Assembly (NCBI RefSeq): GCF_001854325.1
Contig: NZ_CP017755.1
Span: 3,100,001 to 3,164,000 of the forward strand
Direction: 5' to 3'
Length of the DNA stretch: 64,000 nucleotides
From: Cupriavidus malaysiensis
Lineage (GTDB): Bacteria; Pseudomonadota; Gammaproteobacteria; Burkholderiales; Burkholderiaceae
How positions within the stretch are numbered: the stretch's first letter is position 1; each line of letters starts with the position of its first letter. The notes under the pieces were generated by a model. That model made no database searches, was not told where the DNA came from, and saw only the letters and a program-made list of their open reading frames with translations. The position numbers and the translations under genes are program-made. Shown here piece by piece: positions 1-8,448 of the stretch.

Positions 1-568
1 CGCTGCCGCAGCGCTCGCGCAGCAGGTGCAGCATCAGGTCGGTCTGGGCGAAGGCCGCGCCGGCGGTGGTCACCGGGCCGTCGGCGCACACCATGCGGTC
101 GGCATCGACGCGGCACGCCGGCGCCATCGCCTGCAGCAGCGGCGCCAGCCACCACGAGGTGGTGGCGCGCCGCCCCTGCAGCAGGCCGGCATCGCGCAGC
201 AGGAACACCGCCGAGCAGGCGGCGGCCACGGTGCCGCCGGCCGCGGCGTGGCGCGCCAGCGCGGCCGCCACCGCACCCGCCTCGGCGCTGGCCAGGCGCG
301 CCCGCAGCGCCGCCGGCGTGGCCAGCCCGAGCCCGGGCAGCACCCACAGCGAGCGGTCCCGGCCCGCGCGCGCCGGCAGCCGCGCGGTCTGCACCGACAG
401 CCCGCCCTGCAGCCGCACCGGCCCGCCGGCGAGCGAGCACAGGCGCCAGCGCGGCGCGGCCACGCCCGCCCGGGGTGCCAGCGCCGCGGCCGCCGCCAGC
501 ATGTCCTGCGTCACCGCGACGCTGCTGGCATAGGCCCCTTCGAGGATCACGACGGTGAAATCGTGCAT
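1..568 (-). CDS. GlxA-type transcriptional regulator, N-terminal part (runs off left edge)
   Basis: Reading leftward from the ATG at 568, the frame stays open to the window edge (about 189 residues). The sequence looks like the DJ-1/PfpI-like sensor domain found in GlxA/FtrA-type AraC regulators: a hydrophobic start (HDFTVVILEGAY), the nucleophile-elbow-like segment GGTVAAACSAVFLLRDAGLL and the typical TTSWWLAPLL stretch. Family members carry an AraC HTH at the C-terminus, which would lie outside the window, so DNA binding is inferred. It is divergent from the dienelactone-hydrolase-like gene across a 116-bp gap, so it may regulate that gene. The left end is incomplete. Confidence 0.8.
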   Translation of the reverse strand, partial: MHDFTVVILEGAYASSVAVTQDMLAAAAALAPRAGVAAPRWRLCSLAGGPVRLQGGLSVQTARLPARAGRDRSLWVLPGLGLATPAALRARLASAEAGAVAAALARHAAAGGTVAAACSAVFLLRDAGLLQGRRATTSWWLAPLLQAMAPACRVDADRMVCADGPVTTAGAAFAQTDLMLHLLRERCGS

Positions 569-684
569 GTCGGATTTCGCTTGAAACGAGTCATTTCAGA
601 CGCTGCCATTCTGCCCCTGCGAACGCTCCAATACAAGCAGCGCGCCAGCCGGCGCGCCCATGCCATCCACCAGGAGACAGACCG

Positions 685-1506
685 ATGGAAACGCCCCAAG
701 ACCCGCAGGCCGACGATCCGCTCGACGACTTCGAACCGCGCCGCATCACGCTGGACGGCGTGAGCAAGGTCGTGCACGTGACCGGCAGTGGCCCCGCCGT
801 GATCGTGATGACCGAGATGCCGGGCATCAGCCCGCAGGTGGCGCGCTTCAGCCGCTGGGTGCGCGCGGCCGGCTTCACCGTCTACATGCCCTCGCTGTTC
901 GGGCGCGACGGCGCGCTGCCGCAGGTCGAGGAGGGCATCGCCACCTTCCGCCGGGCCTGCGTCAGCGCCGAGTTCCGCGCCCTGGCGGGCGGCGCGCCGA
1001 GCCCGGCCATGCAGTGGCTGCGCGCGCTGGCGCGGCTGGCGCACGCGCAATGCGGCGGCCCCGGGGTCGGCGCCATCGGCATGTGCTTCACCGGGAATTT
1101 CGCCTTGTCGATGATGCTGGAGCCGGCCATGCTGGCGCCGGTGATGTGCCAGCCCTCGCTGCCGCTCGACGACCCGGCCGGCACCGGCATGGCGCCGGAC
1201 GAACTGGCGGCGGTGCGGGAGCGCCTGGAGCGCGAGGACCTGACCGTGCTGGCCTACCGCTTCGACGGCGACCGCCACTGCCGGGCCCAGCGCTTCGCCG
1301 CCTTCCGCGAGGCGCTGGGCGAGCGCTTCGTCGCGCGCGTGCTGCCGGACAGCGCCGCCCATCCGGCCCCGCCGCCTTTCTTCGCCCAGGTGGTAGGCAG
1401 CCCGCACAGCGTGGTGACCGCCCACCTGATCGACGAAGCGGGACAGCCGACGCTGCGCGCGCGCGACGAGATCCTGTCGTTCTTCGCACGCCGCCTCGGC
1501 GGCTGA
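685..1506 (+). CDS. dienelactone hydrolase family protein (alpha/beta hydrolase)
   Basis: 273 aa. The GMCFTG segment (Cys134) matches the G-x-C-x-G nucleophile elbow of dienelactone hydrolases, which use a Cys-Asp-His triad. A later FDGDRHC stretch and the SPHSVVTAH segment are plausible Asp and His regions, but I cannot assign them firmly. Known members hydrolyse lactones or esters in chloroaromatic breakdown; many have unknown substrates. The ATG at 685 follows a GGAGACAGACCG stretch that can act as ribosome binding site. It is divergent from the GlxA-like regulator and convergent with the LysR gene. No other chloroaromatic genes are nearby, so the substrate is unknown. Confidence 0.8.
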   Translation: METPQDPQADDPLDDFEPRRITLDGVSKVVHVTGSGPAVIVMTEMPGISPQVARFSRWVRAAGFTVYMPSLFGRDGALPQVEEGIATFRRACVSAEFRALAGGAPSPAMQWLRALARLAHAQCGGPGVGAIGMCFTGNFALSMMLEPAMLAPVMCQPSLPLDDPAGTGMAPDELAAVRERLEREDLTVLAYRFDGDRHCRAQRFAAFREALGERFVARVLPDSAAHPAPPPFFAQVVGSPHSVVTAHLIDEAGQPTLRARDEILSFFARRLGG

Positions 1507-1537
1507 GCCGGCGGTGGCGCCCCGGACCCGCCAGCGC

Positions 1538-2467
1538 TCAGGGCACCGCCGCGGCCTGCCCGGTCGGCCCCGGCAGCTGCGCAAGGAAATCGAGGAAAGC
1601 CGCGATGCGGCGCGAGCCGCGCTGGCTGGGCAGGTAAAGCGCAGTGATGGCGGAGGTGGCCTGGTTCGGATTGACCGTCCAGTCCGCGAACAGCGTGCTG
1701 AGCCGCCCGGCCTCGATGTCGCCGTCCACCATCCAGTCCGGCAGCAGGGCGATGCCGCTGCCGGCCAGGGCGAGTTCGTGCAGCACCTCGGCATTGTTGC
1801 TGCGCGAGCGCCCGCCGACCGGCACCTGGATGGCCTCGTCGCCGCGCCCGAAGGTCCACACCTGCTGGCTGGCCCCATAGCTGAAGCGCAGGCACTCGCG
1901 ACCGGCGTCGGCCAGGTCGGCGGGCGCCGCCGGGATGCCATAGCGCGCCAGGTAGGCCGGACTCGCCACCACGCGCCGGCGGAACACGCCGATCTCGCGC
2001 GCGACCACGTCGTCGTAGGAGGCCGCGCTGCCCAGGCGGATCGACACGTCGATACGCTCGCGCAGCAGGTCGACGATCTCATCGGTCATGGTCACCTCCA
2101 GTTCGAGCTGGGGGTAGCGCGCCATGAACCCGGCCAGGAAGGGCGCGATGCAACGCCGGCCGAAGGCCACCGGCAGCGAAACGCGCAACTGCCCCACCGG
2201 GGCATCGCCGCGGTCGGCGACCAGCGCGTCGGCCTCGGCCACCGCCTCCAGGATGCCGCGCGCACGCTGGTAGTAGGCCGCGCCGGCCTCGGACAGCGTG
2301 ACCTGGCGCGTCGAACGGTTGAGCAGCACCGCGCCGAGTTCCGCCTCCAGTCCGTCGAGCGTGCGGGTGACGGAGGAGGTGGCCACCTCCAGGCGCCGTG
2401 CCGCCGCGGAAAAGCCGCGCGCGTCCACGGTTTCGACGAACATCTTCAGGGCCAGCAGTTTGTCCAT
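1538..2467 (-). CDS. LysR-family transcriptional regulator
   Basis: 309 aa, full length for the family. The N-terminus MDKLLALKMFVETVDARGFS followed by AARRLEVATSSVTRTLDGLE is a standard LysR winged helix-turn-helix (residues about 1-60), and the rest is a LysR substrate-binding domain. It is of the single-gene AaeR/DsdC-like type whose N-terminus begins with MDKL. It lies 41 bp downstream of the cupin gene on the same strand and convergent with the dienelactone-hydrolase-like gene. No divergent target is present, so the regulon is unclear. Confidence 0.9.
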   Translation of the reverse strand: MDKLLALKMFVETVDARGFSAAARRLEVATSSVTRTLDGLEAELGAVLLNRSTRQVTLSEAGAAYYQRARGILEAVAEADALVADRGDAPVGQLRVSLPVAFGRRCIAPFLAGFMARYPQLELEVTMTDEIVDLLRERIDVSIRLGSAASYDDVVAREIGVFRRRVVASPAYLARYGIPAAPADLADAGRECLRFSYGASQQVWTFGRGDEAIQVPVGGRSRSNNAEVLHELALAGSGIALLPDWMVDGDIEAGRLSTLFADWTVNPNQATSAITALYLPSQRGSRRIAAFLDFLAQLPGPTGQAAAVP

Positions 2468-2508
2468 GTGCGGTAAGGGGAGGAAAGAAATGCCACCAGG
2501 CAGGCGCC

Positions 2509-2772
2509 TCAGCGGCGGCCGACCAGGGACTGCACGCCCTGCGCGCCATAGCGCTCGGCATGCGGCTGGCCGGCCGCGAGGTGGAACACGTCGCCGGCAC
2601 GGTACAGCCGCTCCTCGCCGGCGGCAAGGAGTTCGATCTCGCCCGACAGGATCAGCGCCTTGGCCTCGAAGGAGTGGCTGTGCTCTGCCAGCGCGCCGGC
2701 CTCGCGCGTGACCAGCACGAATTCGCTGTAGCCCTCCTGCGTCAGGGCCTGGACAAAGGCTTCACGTTCCAT
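2509..2772 (-). CDS. small cupin-domain protein
   Basis: 87 aa from the ATG at 2772, which has GAGGAC upstream. A GTG start at 2850 would add 26 residues and nearly abut the GNAT gene, but looks weaker. The protein is a single conserved beta-barrel (cupin_2): HSHSFEAKALILSGEIEL supplies the first His-x-His metal motif and GDVFHLAAGQPHAERYG the second. Such proteins can bind metal and either sense or isomerise small molecules; the ligand is not predictable. It is the last gene of the XRE-cupin/GNAT/cupin series on this strand. Confidence 0.75.
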   Translation of the reverse strand: MEREAFVQALTQEGYSEFVLVTREAGALAEHSHSFEAKALILSGEIELLAAGEERLYRAGDVFHLAAGQPHAERYGAQGVQSLVGRR

Positions 2773-2853
2773 GGCGATGTCCTCGGACAATGGCGGCGCG
2801 CCATCATGGGCGACAGTCTGACAGGTTTCCCTGACCGGTGTCTCAGCCACGTC

Positions 2854-3381
2854 CTAGGCAAGCTGCTTGTGGAAAAAGGTGGTGCCGCACAAGCTGCCGT
2901 CCGGCATCAGCGCGTAGTTCGGCACCGTGCCGACACGCAGCCAGCCGGCGCGCTCGTAGAGCCGCTCGGCATCGCCGCCGGTGACGGTATCGAGCACCAG
3001 CACCGACTTGCCGGCCGCGCGGGCCGCCGCGTCGAGCGCCGCCATCAGGCGCCGGGCCACGCCGCGGCGCCGCGCCCGGCGGCACACCAGCATCTTCGCC
3101 ACGTCAGCGCGGTGGGGCTGGTTCTCCGGCTGCGCGGTGATCAGCTGCACGGTGCCGAGGATCTCGCCCTGCGCGTCCTCGGCCACCAGCAGGATGCGCT
3201 CGCCACGCGCCACGCCCTGCGCCACGCCTTGCCAGAAGGCCTGCGCGGTGGCGCGGGAGAGCGGCAGCATGAAGCTGACCGAGGCGCCACCTTCGACGCA
3301 ATCGATCAGCACGTCGGCCAGCGCGCCGGCGCGGCCGGCTGCCTCCTCGGCGCCGAGCCGGCGCAGGACGATGGATTCCAT
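2854..3381 (-). CDS. GNAT-family N-acetyltransferase
   Basis: 175 aa from the ATG at 3381, chosen because AGGGAA sits about 6 nt upstream; ATGs at 3405 and 3417 are alternatives. The acetyl-CoA binding signature R-R-x-G-x-A is present as RRRGVARRLMAALD, preceded by LVCRRARR and the beta-strand pair GEILGTVQLI. The C-terminal segment ERAGWLRVGTVPNYALMPDG is typical of small-molecule GNATs. XRE-cupin regulators are often paired with GNATs. Here the regulator lies 107 bp upstream, so co-expression is likely. Substrate unknown. Confidence 0.85.
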   Translation of the reverse strand: MESIVLRRLGAEEAAGRAGALADVLIDCVEGGASVSFMLPLSRATAQAFWQGVAQGVARGERILLVAEDAQGEILGTVQLITAQPENQPHRADVAKMLVCRRARRRGVARRLMAALDAAARAAGKSVLVLDTVTGGDAERLYERAGWLRVGTVPNYALMPDGSLCGTTFFHKQLA

Positions 3382-3488
3382 GGCGGGTTCCCTGGTGGTG
3401 TCCATAGTGGGGTCCATAGTGGGTCCGTGGTGGATGCGCAGGCATGGCCGGGGCGATGTGTTGGCGCCGGGTTCTCGCCGGCGCGCCC

Positions 3489-4079
3489 TCAGCGGCCGCG
3501 CGGATCGTGGAAGGGTTGCTTGCTCAGCGCCACCAGGTAGCGTGCCGCCCTGCGCCCGGGATTGTGGAAAACGATGGGACGGTCCAGCCGCATCGCCAGG
3601 CAGTCGCCCGCCTCGAGCCGCCACGGCGCGTCGCCGACCCGCAACTCCATCACCCCTTCCAGCATCCAGAGCTGCTGGTGCAGATCGCTGTCACGCATGC
3701 CGGTGTCGTAGGCCACGCGCTGCCCCGGCGGGAACTGCACCTCGACCAGCTGGATCGGCGAAGGCACGGCAGGCGACAGGTTGCGCCGCACATAGCCGGA
3801 TTCCGGGTCGGTCCAGAGCGCCTGTTCGCGCGAGCGGGACAGCGGCGACGGCTCGGCCGCCCCATCGTCCGGCGCCAGCTCGAACAACGACGCCAGCGCA
3901 ACGCCGAGCGCCGTGGCCAGCCGCTCCAGCACCACGGCGGTGGGGCTGCTGGCGCCGCGCTCGATCAGCGAGATGGTGGAGCGGCTTACCTTGCTGCGCT
4001 CGGCGAGCGCCTCCAGCGACCAGCCCTGCGCATCGCGCAGCGCGCGTACGCGGGACGCGATGGTGGCATTGATATCCAT
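3489..4079 (-). CDS. XRE-family regulator with C-terminal cupin domain
   Basis: 196 aa. Residues about 8-62 form an HTH_3 domain (RVRALRDAQGWSLEALAERS, then SRSTISLIERG). Residues about 120-185 form a cupin sensor (HQQLWMLEGVMELRVGD, LEAGDCLAMRLDRPIVFHN). The architecture matches PuuR/SutR-like repressors that sense small molecules through the cupin. A strong inverted repeat lies just upstream of its start (4087-4115), implying autoregulation and control of the following GNAT and cupin genes. The inducer is unknown. Confidence 0.9.
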   Translation of the reverse strand: MDINATIASRVRALRDAQGWSLEALAERSKVSRSTISLIERGASSPTAVVLERLATALGVALASLFELAPDDGAAEPSPLSRSREQALWTDPESGYVRRNLSPAVPSPIQLVEVQFPPGQRVAYDTGMRDSDLHQQLWMLEGVMELRVGDAPWRLEAGDCLAMRLDRPIVFHNPGRRAARYLVALSKQPFHDPRGR

Positions 4080-4086
4080 GATTTCC

Positions 4087-4115
4087 AGTTTATTGGAATA
4101 ATTATCCAGTAAACT
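4087..4115 (-). promoter_or_regulatory. operator dyad upstream of the XRE-cupin gene
   Basis: Arms AGTTTATTGG (4087-4096) and CCAGTAAACT (4106-4115) pair at 9 of 10 positions around a 9-bp AT-rich centre. The dyad starts 8 bp upstream of the ATG and is unusually AT-rich for this DNA. This is the expected place for the XRE protein to repress its own operon. Binding is inferred. Confidence 0.65.
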
Positions 4116-4338
4116 AGATGAACTGCCGCTCCGCTGTCAAGATGCCGGGCTCCGTCCGCCCCATGCCATGCCTGCCCGCGCGCGCAGGACGGGGCCGGCG
4201 GGATCGCGGGCGGGCGTGGCGCTACCATGGTACGCCAGCGCCACGCCCGCCTGGCCGCGTGCCATGGCCACGACAGGCAGCGGCAGGCAGCGGCAGGCAA
4301 GAGTTGCCTTCGACGCGTCCTCACCCACACGGACCCTC

Positions 4339-4770
4339 ATGCCCATCGACATCTCCACCGACCGGGATCGCCTCGACATCCCGATGATCCATGACTTCCT
4401 GTCGAACCGCTCGACCTGGGCGCGCGGCATCGACCTGGACACCGTGCAACGGTCCATCCGCCACGCGCTGTGCTTCGGCGCCTACGACACCGCCACGGGC
4501 CGGCAGGTCGGCTTCGCCCGCGTCATCACCGACCAGGCCACCTTCGCCTACCTGGTCGACGTATTCGTGCTCGAAACCCACCGCGGCCAGGGCGTGTCGC
4601 GCCGGCTGATGGAGGCCGTGATGGCCTGCCCGGCGCTGGCGCGGCTGCGCCGCTTCACCCTGGTCACGTCGACCGCGGCGGGGCTCTACGCCCGCTTCGG
4701 CTTCACGCCGCTGCACGCGCCCCAGGCGCATATGGAGATCCTGCGGCCGGACGTGTACCGCCAGGGCTGA
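4339..4770 (+). CDS. GNAT-family N-acetyltransferase
   Basis: 143 aa from the ATG at 4339; a frame upstream of it is open but lacks GNAT-like sequence. The protein has a complete compact GNAT fold: IHDFLSNRSTWARGI at the N-terminus, ARVITDQATFAYLVDVFVL, then the acetyl-CoA loop ETHRGQGVSRRLMEAVM and the C-terminal YARFGFTPL with a final hydrophobic strand. This resembles the YjgM/PA4534-like GNATs that act on amino acids or small amines. It stands alone between the XRE gene (divergent) and the lactonase gene (convergent). Substrate unknown. Confidence 0.88.
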   Translation: MPIDISTDRDRLDIPMIHDFLSNRSTWARGIDLDTVQRSIRHALCFGAYDTATGRQVGFARVITDQATFAYLVDVFVLETHRGQGVSRRLMEAVMACPALARLRRFTLVTSTAAGLYARFGFTPLHAPQAHMEILRPDVYRQG

Positions 4771-4779
4771 GCCAGGCGT

Positions 4780-5658
4780 TCAGGGCCAGGCGCGGCAGAT
4801 CCCCTGCGGCAGGCCGGCCACGGGTGCCCGGAACGCGAACAGGCCGCCGGCCAGCGGCTGCCGCTGCAGGGCCTCGGCGCCAAGTCCCTTGCGCGCGGTG
4901 GTGACGTAGACGGTCCGGAGGTCGTCTCCGCCGAAGGCCAGCTTGGTGACCTGGTCGCAAGGCAGGCGCACGGTGCCGGCCAGGCGGCCATCGGCGGACC
5001 AGCGCTCGATCCGCGCCCCGCCGAAGATGGCGATCCACAGGCAGCCATCGGCATCGACCGCCATGCCGTCCGGATACCCCTCGCCGCAAGGCCGGGCAAA
5101 TACCCGCCTGCGCGACAGGGCGCCATCCGGCCCGACATCGAAGGCATAGACCTGGCGCGCAACGGTGTCGCCGTGGTACAGCGTGCGCCCGTCGGGGCTC
5201 ATGGCGGGGCCGTTGGTGATGACATAGCCCTGGTCGCGGCACATCAGCCTGGCGTCGTCGCCGAGCTGGTAGAGGGACCCGCTCGCGGCCGACTCGCCAT
5301 CGTCCATGGTGCCGAACCAGAGCCGCCCGGCGGGATCGACGAAACCGTCGTTGATGCGGTTCCCCGGCAGCTCCGGCTCGACTTCCAGCAGCTTGCGGCA
5401 CGAGCCGTCGGCCGGATCGAAGCGGTAGAGCCCATGCTGCATGCCGCACAGGAACGAGCCGTCGGCGAACGGCAGCAGAAAGCCCGGCCGGCCGGCGAGC
5501 GGCCAGGTCGTGGTGGCGCCCGTCGCCACGGCCAGGCGATGGATGCTGCCGCCCAGGATGTCGACGAAGTAGAGCGCGCCGGACTCACGGTGCCAGACCG
5601 GGCCCTCGCCGAGGCCGGCAGCGAGCGGCCACAGGCAGGTGGGATGGATGCCGTTCAT
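4780..5658 (-). CDS. SMP-30/gluconolactonase family sugar lactonase
   Basis: 292 aa from the ATG at 5658, overlapping the SDR stop codon as ATGA, so translational coupling is likely. It is a six-bladed propeller of the SMP-30/regucalcin type. Visible family features are LGEGPVWH (metal-binding Glu), NRINDGFVDPAGRLWFGTMD, ITNGPAMSPDGRTLYHGDT and EGYPDGMAVDADGCLWIAIF, which carry the Asn and Asp ligands. Family members open aldonolactones. Next to an SDR sugar dehydrogenase this fits oxidation of a free aldose to the lactone and then the aldonate. It is the last gene of the sulfatase/glucosidase operon; no dehydratase or aldolase follows. Confidence 0.88.
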   Translation of the reverse strand: MNGIHPTCLWPLAAGLGEGPVWHRESGALYFVDILGGSIHRLAVATGATTTWPLAGRPGFLLPFADGSFLCGMQHGLYRFDPADGSCRKLLEVEPELPGNRINDGFVDPAGRLWFGTMDDGESAASGSLYQLGDDARLMCRDQGYVITNGPAMSPDGRTLYHGDTVARQVYAFDVGPDGALSRRRVFARPCGEGYPDGMAVDADGCLWIAIFGGARIERWSADGRLAGTVRLPCDQVTKLAFGGDDLRTVYVTTARKGLGAEALQRQPLAGGLFAFRAPVAGLPQGICRAWP

Positions 5659-6422
5659 AGGCCGAATGTCCCTGCGTCGACGAAGTACTCCCGTCCCGAG
5701 CAGCAGCCGGCATCGTCCGACGCCAGGAACAGCGCCATGGCCGCCACATGCCGCGGTTCGATGCGCACCGGCAGGCACTGGCCCTGCATCAGCCGCGCCT
5801 CGCTCTCCGGCGTCTGCCACAGCTGCATCTGGCGCGGCGTGCGCACCGCGCCGGGGACGATGCAGTTGACGCGGATGCCATCACGGCCGAGGTCGCGCGC
5901 CAGCCCGCGCGTCAGGCCCTCGATGCCGGCCTTCGCCGTCATGTAGGCGGCAAGGTCCGGCACGGCCACATGCCAGGAAGCCGATCCCATATTGAGGATG
6001 ACGCCGGCCTGCGCCGTGCGCATGCTGGCCGCCGCCAGCTGGGCGCAGAAGAACTGGTGGCGCAGGTTGACGGCCATGCAGTCCTCCCAGACGGCGGGCG
6101 TGATGGCCTCGACCCGATGCCGGTCGTCCCGGCCGGCGTTGTTGACCAGCACGCCGATCGGCGCGCCGTCGCGCGCGATGCGGGCGAAAACCGCCGCGGT
6201 GGCGTCCAGGTCGCGCAGGTCGCAGACGTGGCAGGTGATAGGCAGGCCCTCGGCGGCCAGTGCCTGCCGCAGGCGCGCGGTGTCCGCCTCGCTGATATCG
6301 ATGCAGTGGACGCGCGCGCCCTGCTGCGCGAAGGCGCTCACCATTTCCGCCCCGATGCCGCTGCCGCCGCCCGTGACGACGACGGTCTTGTCCCGCAGGC
6401 CGGGGTAAATCGCATAAGACAT
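5655..6422 (-). CDS. SDR-family oxidoreductase, probable sugar 1-dehydrogenase
   Basis: 255 aa. The Rossmann dinucleotide loop TGGGSGIG (about residues 18-25), NNAG motif and active-site pair NMGSASW (Ser) plus YMTAK (Tyr-x-x-x-Lys) are all intact, followed by the typical IRVNCIVPGAVRTP. This is a classical NAD(P)-dependent SDR. The downstream, coupled SMP-30 lactonase suggests it oxidises an aldose at C1, as L-rhamnose, D-xylose or D-galactose SDRs do, although the exact sugar cannot be read. It lies 125 bp downstream of the sulfatase gene. Confidence 0.85.
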   Translation of the reverse strand: MSYAIYPGLRDKTVVVTGGGSGIGAEMVSAFAQQGARVHCIDISEADTARLRQALAAEGLPITCHVCDLRDLDATAAVFARIARDGAPIGVLVNNAGRDDRHRVEAITPAVWEDCMAVNLRHQFFCAQLAAASMRTAQAGVILNMGSASWHVAVPDLAAYMTAKAGIEGLTRGLARDLGRDGIRVNCIVPGAVRTPRQMQLWQTPESEARLMQGQCLPVRIEPRHVAAMALFLASDDAGCCSGREYFVDAGTFGL

Positions 6423-6547
6423 CCGACTCTCCACTCTCTCCATGTTTTTCAGGCTCTCCATGCATCGATGCGGCGCAAGCGCAGGCCGGACGCCCGGGGG
6501 CATCCGGCGCACCGGCGCACCGCGCACCGGCGATCCGCCGGCACGCC

Positions 6548-8365
6548 TCAGTCCTGCCCGGGCGCCGACGTCTTGCCGTCGACGTAGTCGATGCGCGCCG
6601 GCGCATAGCCGATGCGCATCGCATTGACGTGCAGGATCTCGCCCGGCTTCAGCGCGATGACTTCGTTGTCGTAGACGGTCCATGCCTGCGGCACCGGCCG
6701 CATGTCGCCGACCTTGGCGAAGCCCTTGCCGAGCATCTCGCCGGCGAGGCGCTCGTAGTCCCAGCTCTGCACCACATGCCGGGGCGGAACCTGCGCGGCG
6801 CCCGGGCGTTCGATCCAGTAGCCGATGGATGCCCCCGGCGTGGCGCAGGCGATCCGCACGCCGCCGCCCGCCTCGGCCACCTCGCGGACCTCTGGCAGCG
6901 CGGTGGCGGGCGGCTTGTCGCCGCCCAGCCACATCTGCTTGAGCATGTCGCGCTCGGGAATGCCGCCCATGTCGCCATAGCGGGCCGTCCAGTCATGGAA
7001 GGCTTGCCGCAGTTCCTCCAGCTTGGCCCGGTAGCGCGGATCGTCCGCCAGGTTGTGCAGTTCCCACGGATCGCGCTCGGCGTCGTAGAGCTCTTCCACC
7101 GGCTTGGGCCCGAACCACGCCGCGGTGGCGGCCGGCAGCGTGCCGTCCGCCTTGCGCTGCAGGATGTCGCGCATCATGGGCAGCATCAGGCGGAACTTGA
7201 GGTCCTGGTAGTAGGGCCGCTCCGGCATGTAGTTGTAGAGATAGCGGTAACGTCCGTCGCGCACCATCCGCACCCGGTCGTACTCGGTATCCATGCGGTC
7301 GCGCGCGGCGAACACGTAGCGGCGCGCCACCTTGGCCCGCTGCGCGCCGAGGAAGGCCTGGCCCTGCATATAGGCCGGGACCGGCACGCCGGCGAGAGAG
7401 AGCACCGTGGGCGCGAGATCGACCCCGCTGACCAGCTCGCGGGCGCGCGTGCCGGCGTGCGCGCCGCCGGGAAAGCGCACGATGAGCGGCACATGCGTGC
7501 CGCGCTCCAGGATCTCGCGCTTCATCCACGGCAGGTTGCCGCCGTTGTCGGAGAAGAAAAAGATGATGGTGTTGTCGTACAGGCCATCTTCCTTGAGCAT
7601 CCGGATCAACTCGCCGACCTGGTCGTCCATCATCCGGATATTCGTGTACATGCGGGCGATGTCGCCCCGCACCGCAGGCGAGTCCGGAAAGATCGGCGGC
7701 ACGGCGACCTGGGCGGGATCCACGCGCAGCGGATCCTTGCGCAGTGCCACCATGGACTCGTGGGTCAGGAAGAAGTTGAAGATGGAGAAGAACGGCTTTC
7801 CAGCCGGGCGGTTGCGGAAGGAGGCGGCGGGGCCGTTCTCGTCCCACACCGTGACCGGCGCTTCGAACTGGTAGTCCTGCTTCTGATTGTTGGAGGTGTA
7901 GTAGCCCGCCTTGCGCAGGTACTCGGGGAAGGCCTTGACCTGCTCGGGCAGCACCACGGAATAGGTCGCCGGTATGCCGTCCGGCTTCGGCGCCATGGCG
8001 CGCCCGGGAATCTGGATTTCACCGGGGCCCGTGCGCATGTGCTGCGCGCCCACCGAGGTCGGGTACATGCCGGTGATCAGGGCGGCGCGCGCGGGCGCGC
8101 ACACCCCCGCGGCCTGGTAGGCGTGGGTGTACAGCACGCCCTCCCTGGCGAGCCGGTCGATGTTCGGCGTCATCGCTTCCCGGTCGCCGTAGGCGCCGAG
8201 GAAAGTGGTGATGTCTTCCACCGTGATCCACACAATGTTCGGCCGGGCCGGCTGCGGGCCTGGCTGCGCAGGCAGCGTGCCGGCATGCGCGGCGGGCAGC
8301 AGCATGCTGCCCAGGGCCAGGACCAGGCGCAGGACGCCCTGGTGCGTTCGTTTCGGTAAGGGCAT
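6548..8365 (-). CDS. exported type I sulfatase (formylglycine-dependent)
   Basis: 605 aa from the ATG at 8365, preceded by GAGGAGGCGCT. Residues 1-28 are a Sec signal peptide (basic start, VLRLVLALGSMLL, cleavage near AHAG). The S1 sulfatase signature C-x-P-x-R is CAPAR with Cys89 as the formylglycine precursor. The metal-binding NIVWITVEDI segment precedes it, and a later FFFSDNGGNLPWMKR block carries the second metal/Asn-Lys set. Family members hydrolyse sulfate esters in the periplasm or outside. The adjacent upstream gene encodes the enzyme that would convert Cys89 to formylglycine. The natural sulfate ester is not identifiable from sequence. Confidence 0.93.
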   Translation of the reverse strand: MPLPKRTHQGVLRLVLALGSMLLPAAHAGTLPAQPGPQPARPNIVWITVEDITTFLGAYGDREAMTPNIDRLAREGVLYTHAYQAAGVCAPARAALITGMYPTSVGAQHMRTGPGEIQIPGRAMAPKPDGIPATYSVVLPEQVKAFPEYLRKAGYYTSNNQKQDYQFEAPVTVWDENGPAASFRNRPAGKPFFSIFNFFLTHESMVALRKDPLRVDPAQVAVPPIFPDSPAVRGDIARMYTNIRMMDDQVGELIRMLKEDGLYDNTIIFFFSDNGGNLPWMKREILERGTHVPLIVRFPGGAHAGTRARELVSGVDLAPTVLSLAGVPVPAYMQGQAFLGAQRAKVARRYVFAARDRMDTEYDRVRMVRDGRYRYLYNYMPERPYYQDLKFRLMLPMMRDILQRKADGTLPAATAAWFGPKPVEELYDAERDPWELHNLADDPRYRAKLEELRQAFHDWTARYGDMGGIPERDMLKQMWLGGDKPPATALPEVREVAEAGGGVRIACATPGASIGYWIERPGAAQVPPRHVVQSWDYERLAGEMLGKGFAKVGDMRPVPQAWTVYDNEVIALKPGEILHVNAMRIGYAPARIDYVDGKTSAPGQD

Positions 8366-8448
8366 AGCGCCTCCTCGAGATTGAGACGGTGCGGCGGGCG
8401 GGGCCCTGCCGCGTTGATGCGGGGGTTGATGCGGGGACTGATGCGGGC

